Shown: piece by piece, positions 1-10,900 of the stretch
Layout: every line of letters starts with the position of its first letter
Position numbering within the stretch: position 1 is the first letter of the stretch
NCBI GenBank assembly: GCA_965153355.1
Contig: OZ231128.1
Coordinates: 27,032,001 to 27,096,000, forward strand
Reading direction: 5' to 3'
Source: Flaccisagitta enflata
Lineage: Eukaryota > Chaetognatha > Sagittoidea > Aphragmophora
Length of the DNA stretch: 64,000 nucleotides
Program-made: the position numbers and the translations under genes
The notes under the pieces: generated by a model
The model's database searches: none
What the model was told of the DNA's origin: nothing
Seen by the model: only the letters and a program-made list of their open reading frames with translations

Positions 1-1075
1 ATTTATTGGGCTCAATCTGTCCCGCATCGTTTGTATAAATTTTGAGGTTGCACCAATGTGCAACGCGCGCTATGTACACGCCATTCCACCTCGGGCACTA
101 GTTAAATTCAAAGAAGAAACCGCGATTTTCTATAATTCGTACGTCGTCGACGATTTTTATTCTGAACCATAAAAGTCGGATTCGGGCGCCATTGACGTGG
201 TTCCTCCCGCTTTTTTTCGCCGGTAATCTTGACATCGCATCGGAAGTTGAAAACTATCTATATATATCCACTTTAAACCTAAGCCGCGCTTCCGTTACGC
301 GATTATCTTCAAAGCACTTGTTGGCTGGTCTCAGTTGTGATAAAATTGCAAGTTTCCCTTTTTATTATTTCCATTTTTTTTCTTCTTTCCGTTGGTGATT
401 GTCCTCTCTCTCTCTCCCCCACTCCTGTATTATTAGAAAACATGAAAATATCGCGATGGAGGTCTTTTCACGCTACCCTGGAGGTGGAAGAAGGCTTTAA
501 TAACTCTTTAGACGTTTAGGAAAATTTACCCCCATTTTTTTGTAAATTTTGTTTTTATCCATCGAGCGAGGACGGGCTTTGTAAATTATAATGTTTAGAA
601 ATTTAAAAAAACATTTCTTTACTAGTTTCTATTTCAGCTGATTATCATCTCAGACGTCACGTATGATTGCTATCTTTGGTGTCGCGTAGATTTACCTAAG
701 GTATGTCAATTAAATACAAGCGACCTCGTTATTTCAATCCACTTTTCAATCTTTCGCGTCTATCCGTCCGTCTCATTTGTTGGTTAAGGACGATGTTTTG
801 GCCTTACGACCCTGGCCCAAGTACGTGAGCCTGAAAACTCTTTCCTTTGCCTCTTATTCAGGTGATGAATCTGATCACGTCCACGCTCTGTCTTCACGCA
901 TTTCTTGCGCTCTGTTGTTTCTTGACTGTCTTTGCGCAATTCGACGGATTCGGAGGTTATCTACAAGTGTCATAACGTTTTCAAATTAATTACGATTATC
1001 AATGCCGCCAACCTTAAATTTAAACAAAATCATTGGGTGCACAAAGTACAAACCGACAATTAACTGGCCGCTCGT

Positions 1076-1169
<94 letters not shown>

Positions 1170-1331
1170 CTCTCTTTCTCCTCTCTTTCTCCTCTCTTTC
1201 TCCTTGAGAAAGGTTACTTTATCCACTGTCAAGAATTTCTTTTCTGGATACTCATTTTAGCAGAATTGGGTCCTCTGAGCGCGCGCCGATAATAGTTTTG
1301 TGAAAAAGAATCCTCCAGATAAAAAAAAATC
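1..1331. other. Upstream non-coding region of STIM
   Basis: No convincing exon was found here on either strand. The sequence is AT-rich and has only short open frames without recognisable family signatures. It probably holds the STIM promoter and 5' UTR, and possibly a 5' UTR intron, but no core promoter motif could be placed with confidence. The only structured element is the CT microsatellite at 1078-1165. Confidence 0.5.
1078..1165. repeat. (CT)n microsatellite, about 43 units
   Basis: An almost pure CT dinucleotide run, followed by a degenerate TTTCTCCTC tail to about 1203. It lies 130-250 bp upstream of the STIM start codon. The long open frames across it (Ser-Leu or Arg-Glu repeats) are simple-repeat artefacts. 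Confidence 0.97.
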
Positions 1332-3172
1332 ATGCCGTCCAATTCTCTGTCCATTTTGTCGCCTTGTTCGACAATGATTGCGATGTCAATGGTGATTTTG
1401 TCGTGCCATTGCTTGGTGTCCGCGACGACCACTGCCTACCCTCCGCCCGAAGTGGAGTTTCCGACCCACGAAGCGCTACTCGAAGCTGCCTTTGACGCAA
1501 TCAAATATCTTCACTCTCAAATGGACGATGATCATAGTGGGAGTGTGGATCTCGCCGAGAGTGGAGGATTTATCAAGGAAGAACTCTCTCAGGTTAGAGC
1601 CGCTTACCGTGGCTTAAGACCGCAGATCTACATATGATAATTTGGACTACTATACTAATCCTAAAGTATACATTACATTTTCCCCCTCGGTTAGTCCAAC
1701 GGCAAATCCCGACAATCGACATTCCACGCTGGCAATGACGATCAGATTACGGTTCTCGATCTCTGGGAGAAGTTTCGCACGGCGCCCATATCCGAATGGA
1801 ACGTCGACCAAACCGTCGTTTGGCTGTTAGACTGCGCGGCGTCCGGTTCGACCGGCGCATCTACGGAGAAATACGAGGCGCTGTTTCGAGAGCGCGGCGT
1901 CTCGGGACTTCATTTGGCGCTGATCGCCGCCAACAAGGATCACTTTTTCAACAAGTTCTTCGGACGAAACGTCATCGCCGCCGAAGATAAGAAACGACTC
2001 ATACTCAAGGCTCAGGATGCCGTACTTTTCGGCCCTTGCAAACGCGGTCACAACTGGATCAAAGACGTGTTGCTCGCCATCGCCGTTTGCGTCATCGGCG
2101 GCGTCGTTTTCTTCGCTCACCGGCAACAGACCGCTTATAGCGCGGAAATGGAACAACTACAGCGTAACATCGATTCCCTGACATCAGCCGAGAAGGATTT
2201 GGAATCATTGCAAGAGCGTTTGGCCAAGGAAGAAAATGCGCGGAAGAAGCTCGATGAAGCGAAAGCGCGAGACGAACGGGAAAAGTCGCAGCGTGAGCGA
2301 GAATTGGCCAACACCATCGACGCCATCCGACGAGAGGCGGAGGAGCAGAAACAACTTCGACTCCGTTCCGAAGCTACGGCCGAGAGGCTGGAACACGCCG
2401 AGGCAGAGTTGTTTCAAGTCCGGGATTTGTTGAAAAGAGCGGAGAGGCAGCTGCAGGAGAGACAGAGAAACGCCGCCGCCTCTCCCGCTCCGTCGTCGCC
2501 GCAGACGGGCCTACCCGTGGAATTGATCGAGCTGTTGACCGAAACCCATCGACGGGAAGTCAGTAATTACGCGCGGAAAAAAGCCGACGCGGAACAAACG
2601 CTCGCCAACGCAAAAGACTATCTCGACAAAGTCAGAAAGAAGAAAAACTCGGGTACGTGTAAAACAGTAAAATTTGAACGAGAGGCTGTCTAATGTTACA
2701 ACGGGAGAATATGAGCTAGAGGGCTGTATAAAGCTTGGAAGCTGCGTCTGCTGGGTAGCTGCCTAGCTGAAAGCTTGTTTCGCCTTATTACACATCGGCT
2801 TTAACGTGTTACAAAATCCCCCTTTTAGTGCTGGGAAACATTCGCCTGGCTCACAGCGGCAACATGGACGAAGTGGATGCAAAAATGCGAGATGCGAAGC
2901 TGGCCTTGGAGGAAGTAAGGGAGGATTTGAAGGAGCGTCGGGCGCGTTGGAGCGCCATCGAGAGTGCCTGCGGCTGTTCATTTACCTCCGGTCACGACGG
3001 CGGAGATAATAGAAGTCTCGCCGGCGGCCGCAGTCTCGCTGAATCTAGACGTAACCTAAGTGGCGGCAGTTTGATGAGCCTGTCTTCCTCTAGACACAAC
3101 GTCTCCTTGAACAATAATAACAGCATCAATTCCGCCGTCAGAGAAGAGGAAGGAGAATCGGATGGAAATTAG
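1332..3172 (+). CDS. STIM1: Stromal interaction molecule (STIM), ER calcium sensor
   Basis: Three exons: 1332-1592, 1695-2652, 2829-3172 (introns GT-AG, phases 0 and 1), encoding 520 aa. STIM senses ER luminal calcium and, when the store empties, oligomerises and gates Orai channels at the plasma membrane. Residues 1-32 look like a signal peptide. A canonical EF-hand loop lies at D65-E76 (D, D, S, S, D, E at the ligand positions). A luminal SAM domain follows (about 104-200; DLWEKF, WNVDQTVVWLLD, QDAVLFG). The membrane segment is about 209-228, then a long charged coiled coil and a CAD/SOAR-like region (LLTETHRREVSNYARKKAD; LGNIRLAHSGNMDEVD). The coding start at 1332 precedes the hydrophobic segment; internal Met15 and Met18 are alternatives. 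The C-terminus is short (EEEGESDGN), with no lysine-rich polybasic tail as in vertebrate STIM. STIM1 versus STIM2 cannot be assigned; an invertebrate probably has one. Confidence 0.93.
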
Positions 3173-4263
3173 AATTTAAAAAACGCGCTCCCTAAACCGA
3201 CGAGATCAGAGTCGTCGTTTCGTTTCTATCTTTTTTCTTTTTGTACGAGCAACTTATTTTTAACGTCTGTTATCTGCGATGATTTCCTCTGTTCTGTTTA
3301 TTGTATGGGATTACGACAAGATACGTGCGTAGTTGATGCGGCGTAAGCCTTAAGACAAAGACTGACAAACTACCTTTTTATGCGCATTTGCTTCGCATGC
3401 TCAAAAAAGGGTTTTCATCAATTCCTTAAATGAAGAAGGGAGAATTTGATGGTACTGATTAAAATCAGGGGTAGGAAAGCTAAAAAGTTTTTAAACTTTT
3501 TTAAACTTTTTTAAACTTTTTTACTTTTTAAAGTTTTTTTAAAAAAAGTTTAAGAATGTTTAAAAAGATAAAGGAGGGAAGAGAAAGAATTCATCTAGTT
3601 GACTTTTTTAAAACTTTTTAAATTTTTTTAAAACTTTTTAAATTTTTTTAAAACTTTTTAAATTTTTTTAAAACTTTTTAAATTTTTTTAAAACTTTTTA
3701 AATTTTTTTAAAACTTTTTAAATTTTTTATAACTTATTGAATTTTTAACATATGAAACCTGCCCTGTTAAACGTTTTCAGGCTTTTTAAATTCTTTTAAA
3801 ATTTTTTAACCATTTTGAAGCTTATCAAAGATATACGCGAGAATGAATTTCAAAATATTTTTTAACCTTTTTTAAACTTTTTTAAACTTTTTTAAACTTT
3901 TTTAAACTTTTTAAACTTTTTTAAACTTTTTTAAACTTTTTTAAACCATTTTTTAACTTTTTTTAACGTTTTTGATTTTTAAACTTTTTTAAACTTTTTT
4001 AACCTTTTTTAAATTTTTTTAAACCTTTTTACTTTTTAAAATTCCACAAGAATTTAAAAAAGTTTAAAAAGTTTAAAAACTTTTTAGCTTTCCTACCCCT
4101 GTAAAATATTTCAATATTCAAAGCGGCCCGGCATTGTCGGTTTTGAAATTTTTTCGAGGTTGGCGGTATTAGTAAAGCGGCTCTTGTAAGGGTTTAGATC
4201 ATATATTTGCTTTGGTGACGAGTCTCGGCACTTGTACATAACCTCATCATCCAACTATCAAAG
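3173..4263. other. STIM to EMC10 intergenic region
   Basis: Contains the STIM 3' UTR and the AT-rich inverted-repeat element at 3466-4101. A possible first EMC10 exon at 3279-3324 (Met-Ile-Ser-Ser-Val-Leu-Phe-Ile-Val-Trp) ends at a GTGCGT donor in the phase required by the exon at 4264. Its hydrophobic stretch is short for a signal peptide and it lies only 107 bp after the STIM stop, so this is a weak candidate only. Confidence 0.4.
3466..4101. mobile_element. AT-rich inverted-repeat element with 6-bp target duplication
   Basis: The ends are inverted copies beginning CAGGGGTAGGAAAGCTAAAA, with the matching inverted end running to 4101. Both sides are flanked directly by TAAAAT, a 6-bp candidate target duplication. 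The interior is almost entirely runs of T and A with recurring TTTTTTAAAC words, including a tight tandem array of about 22 bp at 3603-3727. It has no coding capacity. The CAGGG start resembles hAT ends, but hAT elements normally make 8-bp duplications, so the superfamily is open. Confidence 0.8.
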
Positions 4264-7200
4264 ACGATGAATTGGACAACGGACTGGAAAACTCCGCGGC
4301 TTCTCTCGTCATCGAACATTCTTTGGACGAAGGATTGACATGGACTCCGCGCGCGACCATCAACCTCAGATCACTCAAAACCGACAATGCCATCATTAAT
4401 CACTTAGGTTAGCAAAATAGATTAATACACTGGTGTGATTTATAATATCCATGGTTAATGGTCTATTATTTCAACTCGCTAACCGTTTTAACGTCGATAT
4501 TGAATTCTTCTTAGATTTTGTGGAATTGAAAAATGGTGCATGAGAGGACTGAATTGATCAATTCTTTTTGTTTTTTCGTAAGTATTTGTCGCTGATGAGC
4601 AATGATACTCAGTGGTTGACGTTGTTAAACCCATTATTCGTCCTCCTTCGGGAACTTTTTTTTTACTTTCCCGCGCTTTATTGGTCCGTATACTTACAAA
4701 TGAGGCTTGTTATTAACTTAGAAATTAGTCACATTTATAACGATTCGATTCCATGAATTTTCCAGAAAATCATCTTACTTTTTTGATCAGCTTAGATTCG
4801 CCCTTTAATCTTTCTTTTAAACATATACGCATTTTATCAGCAAAAAATTGCCATCTTTTAACTCTGCAAACAAGGTCCGTTAAGCAGCGAGGATCGGCGT
4901 AAGTTCAAAGTTCTCCTGAAGACAAATGGCGTTTACAAACTGCGAGCTCCCTCCCGGCTCACTTTACCATCGAACTTGCCATCACCCGTCGTTGAGGAAG
5001 CAGATCCAGACGAAGCTACAAGGTGATTCAGCATTGTTGCAATTTAGTTTGTGTGTTGCTGTTTGTGGCACAAATTGTGCTGTATTTAAAGACGCTATCA
5101 TAACTTTTGTGGTAAACAGGTGCAATGTAATGTTTATGTGCCTGTTTGAAAATTGTCTTTCTTTAACTTAATCGTTGTACTGCGGGCAAACGAGGTTTTT
5201 AAGGATTTGCAGCAGAGCAGCAAGAACTTCCTTTCTTGACATTGCGAAACCCAATGATCTTTTCATTAAGATACGTCTCGACATTTGTTCGCGCATGCGC
5301 TTTGTACGACGCCGCGCTTAACGATCGCGTCACGATCCATCTGGGTTCGGGAGCCGACGTGATCGGAATCTCATTGCTGGCTTTCCCGCCCAATCATGGG
5401 TGCAGCATAAGGCGACCGGAAGACGTGGAGGAAAGTGTCGTCGCTGAGCGGCTCATGCAATGGTCCTCCGAAGTAGGAGTGTCGCACATGACTCAAGTAA
5501 GGCCGCTCTCTTTATACGATTCTCGGATTCTGATATGAGTCGAAACTCATTTCACGTACAACACGATGGGAGCAATGACGACTTAGACTGGAGGATAGAT
5601 TTTAGGTAATTTTAATCTTACTTTTATCATAATATATTTTAGATCTAGGCTAATTAAAGATTGTTTGAGTGAAAATGTTTGTGTCTCTCAAACTTCAACT
5701 TGCGACTTGACCTCATCAAGATTTCATTTTTCAAAGTTTTAACCTGTATCAATAGATCGGGTGGAAAATTTTATATGGTTTTGAAAAAAAAATCGGCTCA
5801 ATTGGTTAATTTTTACAGGTTTTATGGGTATTTTAAATTTTGACCAAAAGCTAATTTGCATAACTTTTGTTAATTAAAGATGTCCGTAAAACCTGTAAAA
5901 ATAGTCCAATGGAGCTGATTTTTTTTCAAAACTAAATAAAAATTTTTGCCTGATCTAATGAAATAGTTTAAAACTTTGAGAAATGAAGTCTTGATGAGGT
6001 CAAGTCACAAGTTGAAGTTTAAGAGACGCAAATGCATTCGCTCAATAGAGCAACCTTTAATTGGTCTAGATCTGAAATATTTTATGACACAAATAAAATT
6101 AAGATACCGTCACACGGGGCTAATCGGGACAGCAGGGGCTAATAGGGACAACAATCTAAAAAATCATTCTAGATGTGACATTTCAAACCCGGTCAACTTT
6201 TTTTTGTTTCATTCATCATTTTCACCCTATTCAGTTAATAAAAGGTAACCTATGGCGGTTTATATTGTTTAATGAGCATTTCTAATGGTTTTAAATCTAA
6301 GATATAAACAATATGGAAAAAATCTAAAACCGACATAGCGAAAAAAATTGTCTCTCTGACTCAACACTGGATGAAGTGCTTAACGTAACCTTTTGGTATC
6401 TTCAACTATAATTAGTCAGTGACTCTGAGGACAATGTGTGAGGGGCTTTCAAGAAAACTTGTTTGTTTACAAACTCAATTTAGGTAAGTAATGAATTTTT
6501 CAAAAAACACGGGGCTAATCGGGACACCGTGTTAAGCTATACTAAGGGTCATAAATTCAATAAATTTTCATGGAATGCGATTGAAAAAGTCAAATGAGAG
6601 ATATACATGCCATAATTAAAATAACAATCAGACCGGGTTTAGATTTATTTGATTTTCTTATGTTGGATCTTGTAAAACCAGAAAAATATGGTTAGAGCGG
6701 GGCTAATCGGGACAACACAGTAAAGTAATGGCGTCCCGATTTGCCCCACTATGGGGCTAATCGGGACAGAGCATTTCTTTAAAAAATTCACACCCAAGGG
6801 GTTGGATTTTGGTTCTTTGCGGGCAATAAGCCCTCCATTAGTGGTAATTAAGGGGGGAACATGCTGGGATTTATCTATGGGAATTTCAAAGATACAGAGC
6901 AGAATTTCAAAAAAGTGTCCCGATTAGCCCCGTGTGACGGTACCTAAAGTCTATCCTCGAGTTTTGGTCGTCATTGCTCCCATCGTACTGTAGATAGTAA
7001 CAGATCTACTGTGATACATACCATATTGTAGATATTTCTAAACCCCTCTTGCCATCGCTTGCATCTGTTAATTCTTCGCTTTGCTATTGATTCCTGTCAT
7101 TGCATTGTTGTCATGTTCTTAATTTAACCTCACTCTTTTTTTTCCTAGGGGCCGGCCCCGGATACGCTGACATTTGTACAAAAGATGGAGCGCGAGGCTG

Positions 7201-7325
7201 CGGAACGGGCGAAGGGTCAACAGACTGACAATCGATCTTTCTTCGCTAAATATTGGATGTATATTGTGCCAGCAGTGATTCTTCTTGTCATGCAAAGTGC
7301 AGCTGCTCCGCCTGAAGGAGGATAA
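4264..7325 (+). CDS. EMC10: ER membrane protein complex subunit 10 (5' exon missing)
   Basis: Four exons recovered: 4264-4407, 4875-5022, 5271-5496 and 7149-7325, with phases 1, 2 and 0 that join cleanly; 231 aa are covered. EMC10 is a luminal/C-terminal-anchored subunit of the EMC, which inserts tail-anchored and multipass proteins into the ER membrane. Family matches in order: a luminal start with LVIEHSLDEGLTWTPRA; LSSEDRRKFKVLLKTNGVYK; YVSTFVRACALYDAALNDR; and the strongly diagnostic end FFAKYWMYIVPAVILLVMQS, the membrane anchor. The stop is at 7323-7325. The exon with the signal peptide was not identified (see 3173-4263). The last intron is 1.65 kb because it holds nested transposons at 5560-6991. 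Start uncertain; identity firm. Confidence 0.88.
5560..6991. mobile_element. Long-TIR transposon (copy 1), split by a nested element
   Basis: In EMC10 intron. Outer ends read inward as CGATGGGAGCAATGACGAC. Arms of about 190 bp are inverted copies of each other, for example the stretch around TTGACCTCATCAAG at 5708 against CTTGATGAGGTCAAG at 5989. Without the nested insertion at 6107-6940 it is about 600 bp, matching copy 2 at 61144-61744. No transposase frame is visible, so it is non-autonomous. Confidence 0.85.
6107..6940. mobile_element. TA-flanked inverted-repeat transposon nested in the 5560 element
   Basis: Ends CCGTCACACGGGGCTAAT at both termini in inverted orientation, flanked by TA on each side (6105-6106 and 6941-6942). 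The sibling host copy at 61144 lacks it and gives the empty site (AATTAAGGTACTTAAA), so insertion at TA is directly supported. Several internal copies of GGGGCTAATCGGGACA occur (around 6510, 6696 and 6754). TA duplication suggests Tc1/mariner mobilisation. No transposase. Confidence 0.9.
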
Positions 7326-7518
7326 CTGCAACTTTACGAAAAGATATTGACGGACAATTGACAATGTGCGCGAACCTTCAAGGGTGCAGTGAATGTCGAT
7401 TTCAGCTTTTATGATATGTTTTGTCACAATTTTCAATTTTCTGGATCTCATGCGTTTGGGGCAAAGGACATTTATATTGGTTTACCGTCGCTTTCATTGT
7501 GAATTAGAGAAACATATT

Positions 7519-7872
7519 ACACTTTTTATTTTTTATAAGAACCTAGTTTATAAGAACATCGAGCCTTGAAAAAGCTCAAAAATTAAGAACGTTGTAGTTA
7601 TTTTATTAGTACCGTCATACGGGGCTAATGGGGACAGCAGGGGTAAATGGGGACAGTTATATATTTTAAGCAAAAAACCACAAAACTGATTAATGATAGA
7701 ATGTTGAGAGATACAAAAAAAAATTGATAGGGTTAAAGATATCACGTTTTACATAAGTGTCCCTATTTGCCCCTGCTGTCCCTATTAGCCCCGTGTGACG
7801 GTAGCTATCTTTATCTCTTTCAAAGGCTTCAGAAAAAAAATGACGTTCTTATAAAAAATAAAAAGTGTACAC
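7519..7872. repeat. 24-bp perfect inverted repeat flanking a small transposon
   Basis: The arms at 7519-7542 and 7849-7872 (ACACTTTTTATTTTTTATAA and onward) are exact reverse complements, 306 bp apart. They could be the ends of an older element into which the transposon at 7612-7801 inserted. No clear flanking duplication was seen. Confidence 0.7.
7612..7801. mobile_element. Short TA-flanked transposon, same family as 6107-6940
   Basis: Starts CCGTCATACGGGGCTAAT, ends with the inverted form, and is flanked by TA at 7610-7611 and 7802-7803. It is 190 bp, against 834 bp for the copy in the EMC10 intron, so it is a deletion derivative or shorter subfamily. Confidence 0.9.
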
Positions 7873-7979
7873 GATATATTTATCTTAGAGATAACGAGTT
7901 CATGCCTGAATGAAACTCATAATTATTGGTTCCCGTTGATGGACTTTTTACAAGCCTCAATTTGACAAAACTTGACGCG

Positions 7980-10900
7980 ATGCCAGTCGCCATCTCGACC
8001 TCGATGATCGGCAGCGCGGGAGTCGTGTCTTCCGTGCCGAGTGACGCCCTGGGAACTTTACCTTCATCCGAGGCAGTCCATGCAGTCGCCTTTAACCCTT
8101 TCGAATGGGCAGCTAGCTTGGTTGCGTTTGGTGGCAAGAAAAGCATCGTCGGTAAAAAAAACGTTTGGAGGTTTTATGTATATCGTTTGTCATTAATTAG
8201 CGATTCTCCTAATTTTTACAAAATTCCCTCATCAGTGACGACTGACTCAAATACCTAATTCTGTCACGATTTATTGACGATCAGCTCAATTGCTAAATAG
8301 CTCATTAATTAGCCATGAGACTCATTACTTTCATGTTCTCGATTCGGTCGTTTTTACATCTTCTATTGATTCCTCTTCCCACTCATTCGGAATTGATTCA
8401 GTGGGCGAGGTGAAATTGGCGGAAGAGGGCGAATCTGAGAAGGCGGTCGACTTCAATCGTCTCTCGGAATTTCACCACGATGGCAGGGTCGAAGTTATTG
8501 CCTGGAGTCCCGAATCATCGCTTTTAACATTTCCCAAGGTAGGAACGCGACCATGGATGAGATCATAATAAAGTACTAAGAATTGAATGGTTGTCTTGGG
8601 AGAACATGTTCCTAAGTTAATACCTTTCTCCTTACGTATCTACCCGCTCTCTCAGGTAGTCAAATTCGCCGTTGCTTCTGGTGATAAGCGATTAAAAATC
8701 ATTCACTCAGACCTCGATGAAGTGAATCGGTGTACATTTCTCGATGGGCACACGGATTACATAAACGACGTCGTCTTTCTAGAAAACGGACATCAGGTAT
8801 TAGAATTAAAGACTGATCACTCATCCGAATTCTTTCTTTTTCTCAATGCTCACTAATCCTTATTTCTCTCAGGATCTTTGTGATCTAAACAACTGTACAA
8901 CTGTAGAATGCTCTCTCTCTCTCTCTCCATTCCGCTTCACTTTCTCCAAATCAGTATCGATGACGATAGCGTTGCCGCTGCTCTGCTGTACAGCAGTGAT
9001 TGAGATTTCTGTTGGGTTCTTTGTCGTCCTCTTTATATTCAAGAACCGAGACCGTGGGGTTTTTTAACGGTCTTACCTGTGATCATGTGACGAATTTCGC
9101 TTCGTGTTGGAACATCAGAAGAATCTTCTGAGAAAGAGAACTACTTTGTTTACCACTTCCCCATTTACGATGGAACTCGACAATCGACATCCCCAAAGAT
9201 TGCATTCATGAATTCCCTTGTCATATGTTTATAGATGGCTTCGACTGGCGACGATCTCACTGCGCGTGTGTGGACATTAAAATCCTCACCCAACTCCCCT
9301 GACGTCAAAGAAGACGTTGATATGGCACCGGACATGTCGGCATTGTTTCCTCTCGGTTCTCCTGGCGTCGCTCTCGGCTGGCATCCGGACGACCCGGCAA
9401 AACTTATGGTTGCTGAAAAAGCCGGCGTCATAAGATTTTACAACGTTTTAAATCAACAAGTGAGTTAACTGCAGTATCAGTGGATTGATCGATCCTTAGT
9501 TACTATTTAATGCAAATGCATTTCCTTGCACCAGTTATCAGTTTACCCTTTCCAAGCATCAGTCATCATTTGACCTTTTCCTTGCACCAGTCATCATTTG
9601 ACCTTTTCTTAGCACCAGTCATCACTGGACCTTTTCCTTGCACAAGTCATCACTTGACCTTTTACTTGCACCAGTCATCACTGGACCTTTTCCTTGCACC
9701 AGTCATAACTTGACCTTTTCCTTGCACAATTCATCACTTGACCTTTTCCTTGCACCAGTCATCACTTGACCTTTTCCTCGCATCAGTCATTACCTGACCT
9801 TTTCCTTGCACCAGTCATCATTTGACCTTTTCCTTGCACCAGTCATCATTTGACCTTTTCCTTGCACCAATCATCATTTGACCTTTTCCTTACACCAGTC
9901 ATCACTTGACCTTTTCTTCGCATCAGTCATCATTTGACCTTTTCCTTGCACCAATCATCATTTGACCTTTTCCTTGCACCAGTCATCATTTGACCTTTTC
10001 CTTGCACCAGTCATCATTTGACCTTATCCTTGCACCAGTCATCACTTGACCTTTTCCTTGCAACAGTCATCACTTGACCTTTTCCTTGCACCAGTCATCA
10101 CTTGACCTTTTCCTTGCACCAGTCATCACTTGACCTTTTCCTAGCACCAGTCATCACTTGACCTTTTCCTAGCACCAGTCATCATTTGACCTTTTCCTTT
10201 CACCAGTCAGCACTTGACCTTTTCCTTGCACCAGTCATCGCTTGACCTTTTCCTTGCACCAGTCATCACTTGACCTTCTCCTTGCGCCAGTCATCACTTG
10301 ACCTTTTCCTTGCGCCAGTCATCACTTGACCTTTTCCTTGCACCAGTCATCATTTGACCTTTTCCTTGCACCAGTCATCACTTGACATTTTCTTAGCATC
10401 AGTCAACACCTGACCTTTTCCTAGCATCAGTCATCACCTGACCTTTTCCAAGCATCAGTCATCACCTGACCTTTTCCAAGCATCAGTCATCACCTGACCT
10501 TTTCCAAGCATCAGTCATCACTTTACCTTTTCCTAGCATCAGTCATCACCTGACCTTTTCCTAGCATCAGTCATCACTTGACCTTTTCCTTGCATCAGTC
10601 ATCACCTGACCTTTTCCAAGCATCAGTCATCACTTTACCTTTTCCTTGCATCAGTCATCACTTGACCTTTTCTTAGCATCAGTCATCACCTGACCTTTTC
10701 CTAGCATTAGTCATCACTTAACCTTTTCCTTGCATCAGTCATCACCTGACCTTTTCCAAGCATCAGTCATCACTTTACCTTTTCCTAGCATCAGTCATCA
10801 CTTGACCTTTTAGCATCAGTCATCACCTGACCTTATCCTAGCATCAGTCATCTCTTGACCTTTTCCTTGCATCAGTCATCACCTGACCTTTTCCAAGTAT

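Larger units (their letters stand above)
7326..7979. other. EMC10 to NUP37 intergenic region
   Basis: Holds the EMC10 3' UTR, a 24-bp perfect inverted repeat (7519-7542 and 7849-7872) and the small transposon at 7612-7801 between its arms. No further gene is seen. Confidence 0.6.
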
